Origin: Janthinobacterium tructae
Lineage (GTDB): Bacteria > Pseudomonadota > Gammaproteobacteria > Burkholderiales > Burkholderiaceae_D
Length of the DNA stretch: 64,000 nucleotides
NCBI RefSeq assembly: GCF_006517255.1
Contig: NZ_CP041185.1
Span: 3,224,001-3,288,000 of the forward strand
Direction: 5' to 3'
Part shown: positions 1 to 8,656 of the stretch, one piece after another
Layout of the letters: each line of letters begins with the position of its first letter
Position numbering within the stretch: position 1 is the first letter of the stretch
Notes under the pieces: model-generated
The model's input: the letters and a program-made list of their open reading frames with translations, nothing else
Database searches by the model: none
What the model was told of the DNA's origin: nothing
Position numbers and translations under genes: made by a program

Positions 1-316
1 GCGGATACGCGAGGGTGGTCGGGTACAGCAGGAAGACCACGCCGCACGCCAGCGCGGAGAGCGCCATGGCGCGCGCCAGCCAGCGCACGCGCGCCGCATC
101 GGCCGCCAGATAGGCGTACGGGATCAGGAGGAAGAAGGACAGATACAGCCAGATGGCGGCATCCGTGTAGGCAATGGCGTGGTCGATGGCCGTTTCGGGC
201 AGCAGCACGCCCTGCCCTTGCAGCACATCGCTGGAAAAATACACGAGGCCGACGCTGCCCCAGCCGGCCAGCAGATGCAGCAGCCGGCTGCGTACGGTCA
301 TGGAAGAAGGGTTCAT
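1..316 (-). CDS. PAP2-like integral membrane protein (partial, cut by window edge)
   Basis: The reading frame begins at 316 and runs off the left edge, so only about 105 N-terminal residues are visible. They contain a short cytoplasmic start, one hydrophobic helix, then a region reading DHAIAYTDAAIWLYLS followed by FFLLIPYAYL and a further helix ending FLLYPTT. This spacing of an acidic loop, an IWLYLS-like helix and an FLLYPT helix is what I associate with PAP2/inositolphosphotransferase-type membrane phosphatases. The catalytic histidines would lie in the unseen part. The start overlaps the stop of the upstream adenylating-enzyme gene by 4 bp (ATGA), so it is translationally coupled and is the last visible gene of the operon. 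Family assignment is an inference from partial sequence; it could be another lipid-modifying membrane enzyme. Confidence 0.6.
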   Translation of the reverse strand, partial: MNPSSMTVRSRLLHLLAGWGSVGLVYFSSDVLQGQGVLLPETAIDHAIAYTDAAIWLYLSFFLLIPYAYLAADAARVRWLARAMALSALACGVVFLLYPTTLAYP

Positions 317-1608
317 GCGCTTGCAAGGCGCCGGATGCGGCGCCGTTTCATGGTGGGGTCAAAGGGAGGCAGTTCGCCGCTCACCGTCCAGGCCAGGCCA
401 TCGACGGCCACGCCCAGCCCGCGCAGCACCGTTGCCAGGTGATCGCGCAAGGCCGCCAGGCCAGCGTCGTCCAGGGCCGCATGCAGCAGCAAGGCGCTGT
501 CGCCCTGCTGCACCAGGCGGTAGTCGGCATCCGCCGGCAAGGCTTGCGCGAACGCGCGCGTCAGCACGTCGGCAAACACGGCGATGGGGGCGCCGCCGCG
601 TTCAGAGGGAAGCAGCAGCATGTCGTCGCAGCGCCCTTCGATGCCGTCGATGGCGCGCGTGGCGCGGCCGCACGGACATGGCGTGGCACGCGCGAGCAAA
701 ATATCGTCGAGTCGGTAGCGCACGATGGGTTGCGTGATGCGCGTGAAGTCCGTAATCACGGGCACGAAACGCCGCTGTTCCGCGTCGAGCCACTGCGGCT
801 CGATGTGCACATATTCCTCGTTCAGGTGCAGCACGCCATGTTCGCAGCTGCTGGCGAGAAAACCCTCGGTGGCCTGGTAGATTTCATGCACGGCGCCGAA
901 CGCCTGCACGATCAGCGCGCGGTCCTGCGCTTCGAGCACTTCGGCCACCGAGATGACTTTTTTCGGCGCCAGCGCCAGGCTGCCATCGATGACGCGCAAA
1001 GCCAGCTGGCGCAGCACCTGGGCCGGCGCGACGATTACAGTTGGTTGATAGCGCGCCAGCTGCGCGCACAGGCTGTCGAACGGTTCGAACAAATCGTAGA
1101 AGGCAAACGTGAGCCACGGCGAGCGCACGGCCGTGTACAGATTGCTGTTCGCGCGCAGGAACAGCGCGACTTTTTCGCCGGAAAACAGGCCGTCGGGCAG
1201 CGCCTTGGCCAGCATCACGCCCGCCCATTGGGCCTTTTCGCGGGGGCTGACGGTAAACACGGCGCGCCGCGACGAGGTGCCCGACGACAGGCCCACGGTG
1301 ATGTCGCCCACGGCGGGCGTGAAGTCGCGGCTATGCTCGGCCGCCATGGCCGCGTCCATCGCCTGCGCCAAGGTGACGCCCTCGGTGTTCATGGCGTCGA
1401 AATGCTCGAGCATCAGCGCCTTGTTCATGGTGGGCCACTGCGCCAGGGGCAGCGCACGATAGGGAGCAAAATAGCGGCTGCGCGCGCACAGCTCATCGAT
1501 GAAACGCGCCAGCTGCTCCTGCTGGTAGACGTCCAGCTGCGCGCGGCTTGCGAAGTGCAGGCGGCGCGTGCGCCAGTACGACAGCAACAGCCAGACGATG
1601 CGCTTCAC
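313..1608 (-). CDS. Adenylate-forming enzyme, CapK / F390-synthetase-related
   Basis: A 431-residue protein of the phenylacetate-CoA ligase/CapK branch of adenylate-forming enzymes, which activate a carboxylate as acyl-AMP. Visible motifs are a glycine/serine-rich P-loop SSGTSSRR (residues 108-115), the YQATE core motif (244-248), YRLDD in the position of the usual YRTGD (298-302), and a CPCG pair (311-314). The length matches the F390-synthetase-related family. The start overlaps the preceding hydrolase stop by 4 bp. With a KASIII ketosynthase and a reductase in the same operon, it probably activates or transfers the acyl product made by those enzymes, analogous in role to OleC of olefin/beta-lactone pathways. 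Substrate and acceptor (CoA, carrier protein, amine or intramolecular hydroxyl) cannot be read from the sequence. Confidence 0.82.
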   Translation of the reverse strand: MKRIVWLLLSYWRTRRLHFASRAQLDVYQQEQLARFIDELCARSRYFAPYRALPLAQWPTMNKALMLEHFDAMNTEGVTLAQAMDAAMAAEHSRDFTPAVGDITVGLSSGTSSRRAVFTVSPREKAQWAGVMLAKALPDGLFSGEKVALFLRANSNLYTAVRSPWLTFAFYDLFEPFDSLCAQLARYQPTVIVAPAQVLRQLALRVIDGSLALAPKKVISVAEVLEAQDRALIVQAFGAVHEIYQATEGFLASSCEHGVLHLNEEYVHIEPQWLDAEQRRFVPVITDFTRITQPIVRYRLDDILLARATPCPCGRATRAIDGIEGRCDDMLLLPSERGGAPIAVFADVLTRAFAQALPADADYRLVQQGDSALLLHAALDDAGLAALRDHLATVLRGLGVAVDGLAWTVSGELPPFDPTMKRRRIRRLASA

Positions 1609-2435
1609 GGGCGGCCCGCCACAGGCAAATAGTCGAGCGTATCTTCATGCGTGATGCGGATCTGCGCATTGCCCGACTGGTGCAACTGGTGCAAGCGGTT
1701 CAGGGTGGCGTAGTACGGCGCGCGCTTGTGCTGGATAAGGAAGGACAATTCCGACGGCCCGCGCAGCTGCTGAAAACTCTCCGGCACCCAGGCCGCGTCC
1801 GACGCCAGCAGGGTCCAGCCGCCGTCCTGCAGCACGAAGGCACCCAGATGACCGATCGCGTGGCCGGGCAAGTCGACGATGTAAATCTCGCCCGTGCCGC
1901 TGACGTCGCGCCCGTGCGTGAATGGCAGCAGCGCCGCCGGCAAGGCCGTCTCGGGCACGCTTTCGACAAAAGCCAGGCGGTCGGCAATGTCGGATGGCAG
2001 CAGCTCGGGCACGAAGGCCTGGCGCACGGCGGCCACGCCGGACAGGCCGCGCACGGCGTCCCAGCCGGTTTGCGAGGCCATCAGCCGCGCGCCGGGAAAG
2101 TCGCGCAGGCCGGCGATATGGTCGGCGTGGAAGTGCGACAGCAGCAAGGTGTGGATGTCGCCGGGCGATACGCCCTGCGCGCGCAGCTGGCCCTGCAGCG
2201 ACTCGTTCTCGTCAAACGAAATCGGCGTCACCCACGCGTACAGGCGGTACACGCCTTTCGATGTGGCGGCGCGGAAGTGCTCGGCGTAACCGGTGTCCCA
2301 CAGGTACAGGCCCGCGCGCGTTTCAATCAGATAGGCGCGCGAGGGGAAGCAGCGGCTGGCCAGCCCGCTGCCTTTCAAGACCATGCACGAGGGATGCGTG
2401 CAATGGCCGACGCGAAACGCGGTAATGCTAGCCAT
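1605..2435 (-). CDS. MBL-fold metallo-hydrolase (lactonase-like)
   Basis: A 276-residue metallo-beta-lactamase-fold hydrolase. The dinuclear-metal motif HFHADH lies at residues 101-106, a second histidine cluster GHAIGH at 191-196, and the bridging aspartate in LLASDAAW near 213. The overall arrangement resembles AHL-lactonase and glyoxalase-II-like enzymes that hydrolyse lactones or thioesters. No signal peptide is evident, so it should act in the cytoplasm. The start overlaps the upstream reductase gene by 8 bp and the stop overlaps the adenylating-enzyme start by 4 bp. In this operon the likely job is release or ring-opening of the assembled acyl product; quorum-signal degradation is an alternative that the operon context makes less likely. 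Confidence 0.85.
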   Translation of the reverse strand: MASITAFRVGHCTHPSCMVLKGSGLASRCFPSRAYLIETRAGLYLWDTGYAEHFRAATSKGVYRLYAWVTPISFDENESLQGQLRAQGVSPGDIHTLLLSHFHADHIAGLRDFPGARLMASQTGWDAVRGLSGVAAVRQAFVPELLPSDIADRLAFVESVPETALPAALLPFTHGRDVSGTGEIYIVDLPGHAIGHLGAFVLQDGGWTLLASDAAWVPESFQQLRGPSELSFLIQHKRAPYYATLNRLHQLHQSGNAQIRITHEDTLDYLPVAGRP

Positions 2436-3465
2436 TGCGCTCCTTGCCCACCTTGTGCGCCGCCGCTTCCTGGCGCATCCACTGCGCCGTCAGGGCGATG
2501 CCTTCCTGCAGGCTGACGATGGGACGGTAGCCGAGCACCTTGCGCGCCTTGGCGTTATCGAGCGTCATGTCGAAACTGAGCGCGCCGATGCTGTAGGGCG
2601 TGAGCGATGGCTCGCGCCCCGTAAAACGCGAAGCGAACTGCATCAGGCGTGCGACCAGCGCCAGCACGCGGTAAGGCACGCTGACGATCTGGAACGGCTG
2701 CTGCAGGTGCTCGCAAAACAGCGTGCGCAAAATGTCGCACAGGCGCGCCGGTTCGCCATTCGTGATGTTGAAGGCGGCGCCCGAAGCGATGGTCTTGTGC
2801 ACGGTGGCCAGCCACATCGCGTGCACGACGTTGTCGACATAGGTGACGTCGATGCTGACCGCGCCGCCATTGGGCAGTGGCAGCTTGCCGCCGCGCTCCT
2901 GCAGCACCCGCGCCAGGCGCGGGATCAGCACCTGGTCGTACGGGCCGAAGATGGCGCGCGGGCGCAGGATCACGCACGTCATGCCGCGATGCCGGTCGAC
3001 CGACTCCTGCACCAGCTTTTCCGCCATCGCCTTGGAGCGCGCATACGCGTTGACGAAAGCGTCGGGGCGAAAGGTTTCCGGCACCTCGTAGCGGTTGCGG
3101 TAATCGAAATACATGGCCGGTGTGGAGATGTGCACGAAGCGCGCCACGTGCTGACTGGCGGCCGCGCGCAGCAGCTGGCCCGTGGCCGTGACGTTGGCGG
3201 CGATGAAGTCCCGCTCGGCGCCCCATGGCGAGGACAGCGCGGCGCAGTGCCAGACGGTGTCCATGCCGCGCACCAGCTCATCGACCTGGCGCGGCGAGGC
3301 TTGCGCCAGATCGAGCGGCACGAATTGCGCGCCCATGCGTTCCAGTTCGCGGCCGACAGCGGCGTTGCGACCCGTGGCGCGCACTTCCACGCCCTGCGCC
3401 AGCAGAGTGCGCACGGCATTGCGCCCCAAGCCGCCCGTCGCTCCCGTGACCAGTATCCGCCTCAT
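2428..3465 (-). CDS. NAD(P)-dependent epimerase/dehydratase, 3-beta-HSD/OleD-like reductase
   Basis: A 345-residue extended short-chain dehydrogenase. The Rossmann motif GATGGLG is at residues 8-14, the active-site serine lies in VHISTPAMYF (111-120), and the YxxxK pair is Y141/K145 in NAYARSK. Similarity in layout is to 3-beta-hydroxysteroid dehydrogenase and OleD, which reduce a beta-keto group next to a long acyl chain. I place the start at 3465, 10 bp after the ketosynthase stop, because an AAGGTGG ribosome-binding site precedes it; a longer in-frame start at 3486 would overlap the ketosynthase. The probable role is reducing the beta-keto product of the upstream ketosynthase. A nucleotide-sugar epimerase role is less likely given the neighbours. 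Confidence 0.82.
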   Translation of the reverse strand: MRRILVTGATGGLGRNAVRTLLAQGVEVRATGRNAAVGRELERMGAQFVPLDLAQASPRQVDELVRGMDTVWHCAALSSPWGAERDFIAANVTATGQLLRAAASQHVARFVHISTPAMYFDYRNRYEVPETFRPDAFVNAYARSKAMAEKLVQESVDRHRGMTCVILRPRAIFGPYDQVLIPRLARVLQERGGKLPLPNGGAVSIDVTYVDNVVHAMWLATVHKTIASGAAFNITNGEPARLCDILRTLFCEHLQQPFQIVSVPYRVLALVARLMQFASRFTGREPSLTPYSIGALSFDMTLDNAKARKVLGYRPIVSLQEGIALTAQWMRQEAAAHKVGKERNG

Positions 3466-3475
3466 CGCACCACCT

Positions 3476-4456
3476 TCACAGATCAAGAATCATGCCGCCG
3501 ATGGTCAGGCCTGCAGCCGTGCCCATCATCAGCAAACGCTGGCCGGCCACGGCCCGCCCCGTCATCACCGCCTCGTGCAGGGCGGTGGGCAAGGAGGCAG
3601 CCACCTGGTTGCCGTGCGTTTCAAAGATCTTGATGATTTTAGCATCGGGAACGTCGAGGATGCGCGCCGCATGCGCGAGACCCAGCGGGCTGGCCTGGTG
3701 CGGCACGACCACATCGATTTTTTCCAGGCCGGCGCCCGATTCCTGCATGAGTTCCGCGAGGAAATCCGGCATCACCTTGACGGCCAGGCGGAATACGGCC
3801 TTGCCATCCATGCGAAACAGGTAATCACCCGGTTCGCAGCCGTTGCGCGGATTGCGCTCGGTGCCGCCGCCGCGAATTTCGCAGTAGCGCCGCCCTTCCG
3901 GATACGTGCCCATCTTGTAAGCGCGGATGCCGGCGCTGCCGTCGCCGCGCTCGACGATGACGGCGGCGGCGCCGTCGCCAAAGATCATCGACGCTTCCGG
4001 CTCGCTCCAGTCGACGCCGCGCGAGGCGAGGTCGGAGGAAACGATGGCGATGCGGCGGTAGGCGCCACCGGCCAGCATGGACGCAGCCACGCGGAAGGCA
4101 GCCATGAAACTGAGGCAGCTGGCATTGACGTCGAAGCTTTGCGTACCGGGCGGCAAGCCCGCGTGTTCGGCAACGAAGCAGGCCGTGTTCGGCAAGGCCT
4201 GCTCGGGCACGCCGCAGGCGCAGATCAGCAGATCGATATCGGACGGACGCAGGCTGGCGTTCTTCAGCGCGTCGAGCAGGGCGGCGGCGGCCAGCTGGCT
4301 TTGCGATTCATCGGGCGCGGCGACAAAGCGCGACAGCACGCCGCTCTTGCGCAGGGTGTAGCCAGCCGGATGGCCCAATTTCAGGTCCAGGCTGGCGGAG
4401 GTGACGCTGTGCGAGGGCACGGCTTTGCCCGTCGCGATCAGGCGAACTGGAATCAT
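3476..4456 (-). CDS. 3-oxoacyl-ACP synthase III-like ketosynthase (FabH/OleA superfamily)
   Basis: A 326-residue thiolase-fold condensing enzyme of the KASIII type. The full catalytic triad is visible: Cys114 in NASCLSF, His253 in VVPHQAS and Asn283 in HGNQVAASLP. Such enzymes join an acyl-CoA or acyl-ACP to a malonyl unit or a second acyl chain by Claisen condensation. As the first gene of the five-gene operon, with no malonyl transferase, carrier protein or other fatty-acid genes nearby, it is unlikely to be the housekeeping FabH. An AAAGGC sequence lies a few bases upstream of the start. Whether it extends from malonyl (FabH-like) or joins two acyl chains head-to-head (OleA-like) is undecided. 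Confidence 0.86.
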   Translation of the reverse strand: MIPVRLIATGKAVPSHSVTSASLDLKLGHPAGYTLRKSGVLSRFVAAPDESQSQLAAAALLDALKNASLRPSDIDLLICACGVPEQALPNTACFVAEHAGLPPGTQSFDVNASCLSFMAAFRVAASMLAGGAYRRIAIVSSDLASRGVDWSEPEASMIFGDGAAAVIVERGDGSAGIRAYKMGTYPEGRRYCEIRGGGTERNPRNGCEPGDYLFRMDGKAVFRLAVKVMPDFLAELMQESGAGLEKIDVVVPHQASPLGLAHAARILDVPDAKIIKIFETHGNQVAASLPTALHEAVMTGRAVAGQRLLMMGTAAGLTIGGMILDL

Positions 4457-4506
4457 GTTTGCCTTTATGTAAGTTAAATGCGAAAAATACGGTTAATGGA
4501 GCGCGC

Positions 4507-5415
4507 TCAATCGAGTACCAGCGGCGGCAGCTTGACGCCGCAACTCTTGCAGAAACTGGCATCGTCATCGAGCCCTTCTTTCAGGCACGTGGGACAGGTA
4601 CGCGTGGTGACCAGCTTGGAACTGCGCTGCACCGTCATTTCGGCACTGATAATGCCGGTAGGCACTGCCAGGATGCCCCAGCCGAGCAGCATCATCAGCG
4701 AAGCGATGGTGCGCCCGATGTCGGTGCGCGGCGTGATATCGCCAAAACCCACCGTGGTCATGGTGCTGATGGCCCAGTATATCGACGTGGGAATACTGCT
4801 GAAACCGTGATCCGGCCCTTCCACGACATACATCACAGTACCCAACAGAAAGACCACCATCATGACAAAAGACAAGAAAATGAGGATCTTGCGCCGGCTG
4901 GCCAGCAAGGCCCGCCCCAGCACCGTGTATTCATGCACATACGACGTGAGCTTGAGGATACGGAACATGCGCAGCAGGCGCAAAATACGCACGTCGATCA
5001 GCACATGCGCGCCTGGCAGCAGCAAGCCGATGTAGGTCGGCACGATGGCCAGCAAGTCGATGATGCCGAAAAAACTCTTGGCGTAGCGCACCGGATGCTG
5101 CAGGCACGACAGGCGGGCACAATATTCGATGGTAAATAAAATGGTGAAAAACCATTCCAGCGCCGTCAGCCAGGTGCCATAGCGCTCGGCCACGGAGGCG
5201 ACGCTGCTGAGCACGACCACCGTCACGCTGATCAGGATGGCGGCGATCAGCAGCAAATCGAAGGCGCGGCCCGTGCGCGTTTCCGCCTCGAAAATGACGG
5301 TGTACACCTGCTCGCGCCAGCCCCGCTCGGGCTTGCCAAATTTTTGCTGCGTTTCCTGCGCCGCCAATTGCTGCGGCGTCAAGGGTGCCGCTGCGCTCTT
5401 CGTCGCGGCTTTCAT
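4507..5415 (-). CDS. Voltage-gated potassium channel with C-terminal zinc-ribbon tail
   Basis: A 302-residue six-helix cation channel of the inner membrane. The S4 helix carries arginines at every third position (143, 146, 149, 152) and the pore has the K+ selectivity filter TVGFGD (221-226). After S6 there is a short cytoplasmic tail with two cysteine pairs, CPTC (274-277) and CKSC (289-292), spaced like a zinc ribbon. I chose the start at 5415 (MKAATKS); an upstream in-frame methionine at 5460 would add residues resembling untranslated promoter sequence. It lies 92 bp downstream of a Kef-type antiporter gene on the same strand, so two K+-related proteins sit together. Family assignment is firm; the zinc-ribbon tail is the unusual part. 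Confidence 0.88.
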   Translation of the reverse strand: MKAATKSAAAPLTPQQLAAQETQQKFGKPERGWREQVYTVIFEAETRTGRAFDLLLIAAILISVTVVVLSSVASVAERYGTWLTALEWFFTILFTIEYCARLSCLQHPVRYAKSFFGIIDLLAIVPTYIGLLLPGAHVLIDVRILRLLRMFRILKLTSYVHEYTVLGRALLASRRKILIFLSFVMMVVFLLGTVMYVVEGPDHGFSSIPTSIYWAISTMTTVGFGDITPRTDIGRTIASLMMLLGWGILAVPTGIISAEMTVQRSSKLVTTRTCPTCLKEGLDDDASFCKSCGVKLPPLVLD

Positions 5416-5507
5416 GTGGGTAGTGTGCTCATATACTATTATTGTATAGATAATTGACAAAGCACGGCGACACGCACGCTTGGGCTACAGCTTTCACTAC
5501 AACAACA

Positions 5508-7259
5508 CTACGACAGCTTCTTCGCCAGCAGCACGGCATTACGCCGGTCGCGTTCGGCTTGCACGATGTCCGTCGTGCGCGCTTCCGACAGGCCCACCGT
5601 GTGCAGCACGGTGGCCGTCAGCTGCAGCGCCGACTCCAGCGCCTCGGGCACGACCAGGGTCGCGCCCGCCTGTATCAGGGCCACCGCATGCGCCTCGTCG
5701 CGGGCGCGCGCATACACGGGCAGTTGCGGATATTCACGGCGGATCGATTTCACGGCATGCAGCACGGAGGCCGCATGGTCCATGGTCAGCACCACGGCGG
5801 CAGCCCGGTCCGCATTGACTTTTTGCAGCAGTTCCGCGCGCGACGCATCGCCGAAATACACGGGGAAACCGCGCGGATGCAGGGTCGTCACCAGGCGCGC
5901 ATCATTTTCAATCGCCACATAGGCGATATCCTGTTCCGTCAGCACCTTCGCCAGCAACTGTCCCACCCGGCCGAAACCGGCGATGATGACGGTGCTGCCC
6001 TGCGGCGGCGGCGCGCCGTGCGCCAGGTCGGCCAGCTGATGGTGGTGGCGCCGTTCCCACCAGTTGCCGAACGCGCGTGCCGCCTTGGCCAGCGCCGGCG
6101 TGGCAAACAGGCTCAGGCCCACCACCAGCATGACGAACTGCGCCACCTGCGGACCGATCAGCTTGGTACCCAGCGCATACGCGACGACGATGAAGGCAAA
6201 TTCGCCGCCCTGCCCCAGCAGCACGCCCGTTTCCACGGCGCGCCCCCAGTGAAAGCCGCCGATGCGGAAAATCACGCTGATGACCAGGGTTTTCACCGCA
6301 AACAGACTCAGCACGGCCAAGGGAATCAAAATCGGCGACTTGAGAATTTCGCGCACGTCGATCTGCATGCCCACGGACATGAAGAACAAGCCCATCAGCA
6401 AGCCCTTGAAGGGCTCGATCGTCACTTCCACTTCGTGGCGAAATTCCGTCTCCGCCAGCAGCAAGCCGGCCAGCAGGGCGCCCAGCGCCATCGACAGGCC
6501 CGCCAGATACGTCAATCCCGCGATGCCCAGGGTGCTGAGCAGGGTCAGGGCCATGAACACGTCCGGCTGGCGTTTCTTGACGAAAAACTGGAACAGGGGG
6601 CGAATCACGCGGCGGCCCAGCAGATAGATCAGCAGGATGGCGCCCGCCGATTTCACGGCCGCAAAGCTGAGCAGATACGCCAGGTCGTCGCTGCGCCCGC
6701 TGGCGAACACGTCGATCAGGATGAACAGCGGCACCACCATCAGATCCTGGAACATCAAAATGGAAAAGCCCGCCTGGCCGCTTGGGGTCTGCAGCGAGCG
6801 CTGGTCGGTCAGCAGCTGCATCACCACGGCCGTGGACGACAGCGACAGCACCAGGCCCAGCACGATGGACGCTTCCAGCGACAGGCCGAAGTAATACGCG
6901 ACGCCGCCGATCAGACAGGCGCTGACCGCCACCTGCCCCACGCCCGCGCCAAATACCCAGCGCCGCAGCGCCCACAGCCGTTCCGTCGACAGTTCCAGGC
7001 CGATCATGAACATCAAAAACATCACGCCCAGCTCGGCCAGGCCGCTGACCTGCTCGGCACGCACGAACGAAAAATACGTCAGCCACGTGAAATCGCCGGC
7101 CCACAAGCCGAAGCCAAACGGGCCGAACAGGGCGCCGACGGCCAGGAAGCCGAGCACCTGGTTGACTTTCAGGCGTTGCAATAGCGGAATAAAAATCCCG
7201 GCCAGGGCGAGAAACAGCAGGGTTTCCCGCAGATAGGGTAAGGCGTGTTGCTCTTCCAA
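5508..7259 (-). CDS. CPA2-family monovalent cation:proton antiporter, KefB/KefC-like
   Basis: A 583-residue protein with about twelve hydrophobic segments in its first 390 residues, followed by a cytoplasmic RCK/TrkA-N domain with the nucleotide-binding motif GFGRVG at about residues 427-432. This is the Kef architecture: K+ or Na+ efflux in exchange for protons, gated by NAD(H) or glutathione adducts. The protein stops shortly after the TrkA-N domain without a clear TrkA-C domain, as in KefC. The start MEEQHALPYLRE lies 111 bp downstream of the next gene on the same strand. Ion specificity is unknown. The K+ channel gene follows at once, which suggests a shared role in potassium or pH homeostasis. 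Confidence 0.9.
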   Translation of the reverse strand: MEEQHALPYLRETLLFLALAGIFIPLLQRLKVNQVLGFLAVGALFGPFGFGLWAGDFTWLTYFSFVRAEQVSGLAELGVMFLMFMIGLELSTERLWALRRWVFGAGVGQVAVSACLIGGVAYYFGLSLEASIVLGLVLSLSSTAVVMQLLTDQRSLQTPSGQAGFSILMFQDLMVVPLFILIDVFASGRSDDLAYLLSFAAVKSAGAILLIYLLGRRVIRPLFQFFVKKRQPDVFMALTLLSTLGIAGLTYLAGLSMALGALLAGLLLAETEFRHEVEVTIEPFKGLLMGLFFMSVGMQIDVREILKSPILIPLAVLSLFAVKTLVISVIFRIGGFHWGRAVETGVLLGQGGEFAFIVVAYALGTKLIGPQVAQFVMLVVGLSLFATPALAKAARAFGNWWERRHHHQLADLAHGAPPPQGSTVIIAGFGRVGQLLAKVLTEQDIAYVAIENDARLVTTLHPRGFPVYFGDASRAELLQKVNADRAAAVVLTMDHAASVLHAVKSIRREYPQLPVYARARDEAHAVALIQAGATLVVPEALESALQLTATVLHTVGLSEARTTDIVQAERDRRNAVLLAKKLS

Positions 7260-7370
7260 AATAGTCCTAACTGAATATCATTCTTGCTGAATTGCTAGTG
7301 TCGCATGCTGGGCCACGGCGAAGCAGGCCCACATGCGATATTTTTTACCTAAGAGCAACACATCCGTTCT

Positions 7371-8603
7371 CTATTTCGGCGGCGCCAGCATGTCGGCACG
7401 GGGGCGGTCCCAGCCCGGCACGTAGGCGGGACACGGGCGGCTGCGGAACTGCGCCAGTTCCACGCTCGTAAAATTGGGCAGCATGCCGGGGTTGAAACGC
7501 ACGTCCGTCAGCTTGTCCGCATGCAAGCGGGGCATGCGGGCAAAGCGAAACCAGGCGTCGGCATAGCAATTGTCTTCCTGCAGGGCGCGCAAGGCGGCCA
7601 GACTGCCCGCCGCCTGCGCGGAGACGGCGATGCCGGGCGCCAGTTGCCGCCCTTGCTTGCTGGTCTCGGCCAGCCCGGCCGGGCAGGCGGCGGGCGCCAG
7701 CGACTCGGGCAGCAAGCTCAAAGTGCCGCGCCGCAGGGTGTACACGTCGGTCTTGCTGTCGAGCGAGACATAGATCCAGCACAGCGGGTTGCTGGGAAAC
7801 GCCGTCATCGCCACATCCCACACGCGCGTGCCGGGGTCCAGGCGCTGCACGGCCGCCTCGATGCGCGTACGGCCAATGGCCGAGGCCACGCCCTGCGTGC
7901 CGATGAACGTGGCGGCCAGCGCGAAGGCCAGCAGCAGCGCTCCCCGTCCCCGCTCGCCGGCCCGGCCTTGCAGCACGGCCAGCACCACGCCCAGCCCCAG
8001 CAAAACAGCCAGCGAGGCAGGCGCCAGGTAGGATTTATAGGTGAAGAAACACAGGGCTGCCGCCAGGGCGGCCAGCAGCACGCTTTTGACGATGCCGTAG
8101 CGCAAGGACATGATCACGGGCACGCCCAGCAGCACCCAGAACATGGGTTCGACAATGAAGACCATGTCGCCATACAGCCAGCGGCTGTCGAACGGATAAA
8201 ACGGGTGCAAGCCATAGGAATTGAGAAAATCCATGCCCATATGCAGGCAGAATCCCAGCAGCAGACAGGCCGCCAGGCCGATGCGGGCAGGTACGCTGCT
8301 TTTCAGCAAGCGGCGCGCTCCGGGCCATAGCAGCCACAGCAAGGCCAGCAACAGCAGCGCCTGCGGCAAGGCCAGCAGCAAAGTATGCGTATGGCCACGG
8401 TGGTGCAGCATATAGCCGAACGGGCGCGGCAACAGCTTGGTCAGCACCAGGTCCAGGTCGGGCGCGTTGCTGGCAAACCAGGCAGTAAACAGAAACAGCG
8501 CACGCCGGGTGCGCTGTGCGGGGGGGTGCGGCTCGGGCGGCAGACTGCGGTGTACCAGTTCGCCGACCCCGAGGCCGATGACCGAATGCGTAATATTATC
8601 CAT
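7371..8603 (-). CDS. Membrane-bound metal-dependent hydrolase, YdjM/DUF457-like
   Basis: A 410-residue membrane protein beginning MDNITHSVIGLGVGEL, the signature opening of the YdjM/DUF457 family. A histidine-rich stretch HHRGHTH occurs about 90 residues in, and DFLNSYGLHPFYPF follows further on; these conserved His/Asp positions are thought to bind metal. Four or more membrane helices follow, then a soluble C-terminal part of about 150 residues. The reaction is not known for the family. E. coli ydjM is LexA-regulated, but I see no CTGT-N8-ACAG box upstream here. It stands 53 bp from the next gene on the same strand and may be transcribed with it. Confidence 0.8.
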   Translation of the reverse strand: MDNITHSVIGLGVGELVHRSLPPEPHPPAQRTRRALFLFTAWFASNAPDLDLVLTKLLPRPFGYMLHHRGHTHTLLLALPQALLLLALLWLLWPGARRLLKSSVPARIGLAACLLLGFCLHMGMDFLNSYGLHPFYPFDSRWLYGDMVFIVEPMFWVLLGVPVIMSLRYGIVKSVLLAALAAALCFFTYKSYLAPASLAVLLGLGVVLAVLQGRAGERGRGALLLAFALAATFIGTQGVASAIGRTRIEAAVQRLDPGTRVWDVAMTAFPSNPLCWIYVSLDSKTDVYTLRRGTLSLLPESLAPAACPAGLAETSKQGRQLAPGIAVSAQAAGSLAALRALQEDNCYADAWFRFARMPRLHADKLTDVRFNPGMLPNFTSVELAQFRSRPCPAYVPGWDRPRADMLAPPK

Positions 8604-8656
8604 CGGGCAATTTTACAGGATGCCCGCCCGGGCGCGCTCTTGCATTGCTACTTGCG

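Noticed and set aside
8604..8656. LexA box upstream of the ydjM-like gene
   Set aside because: No CTGT-N8-ACAG or close variant is present.
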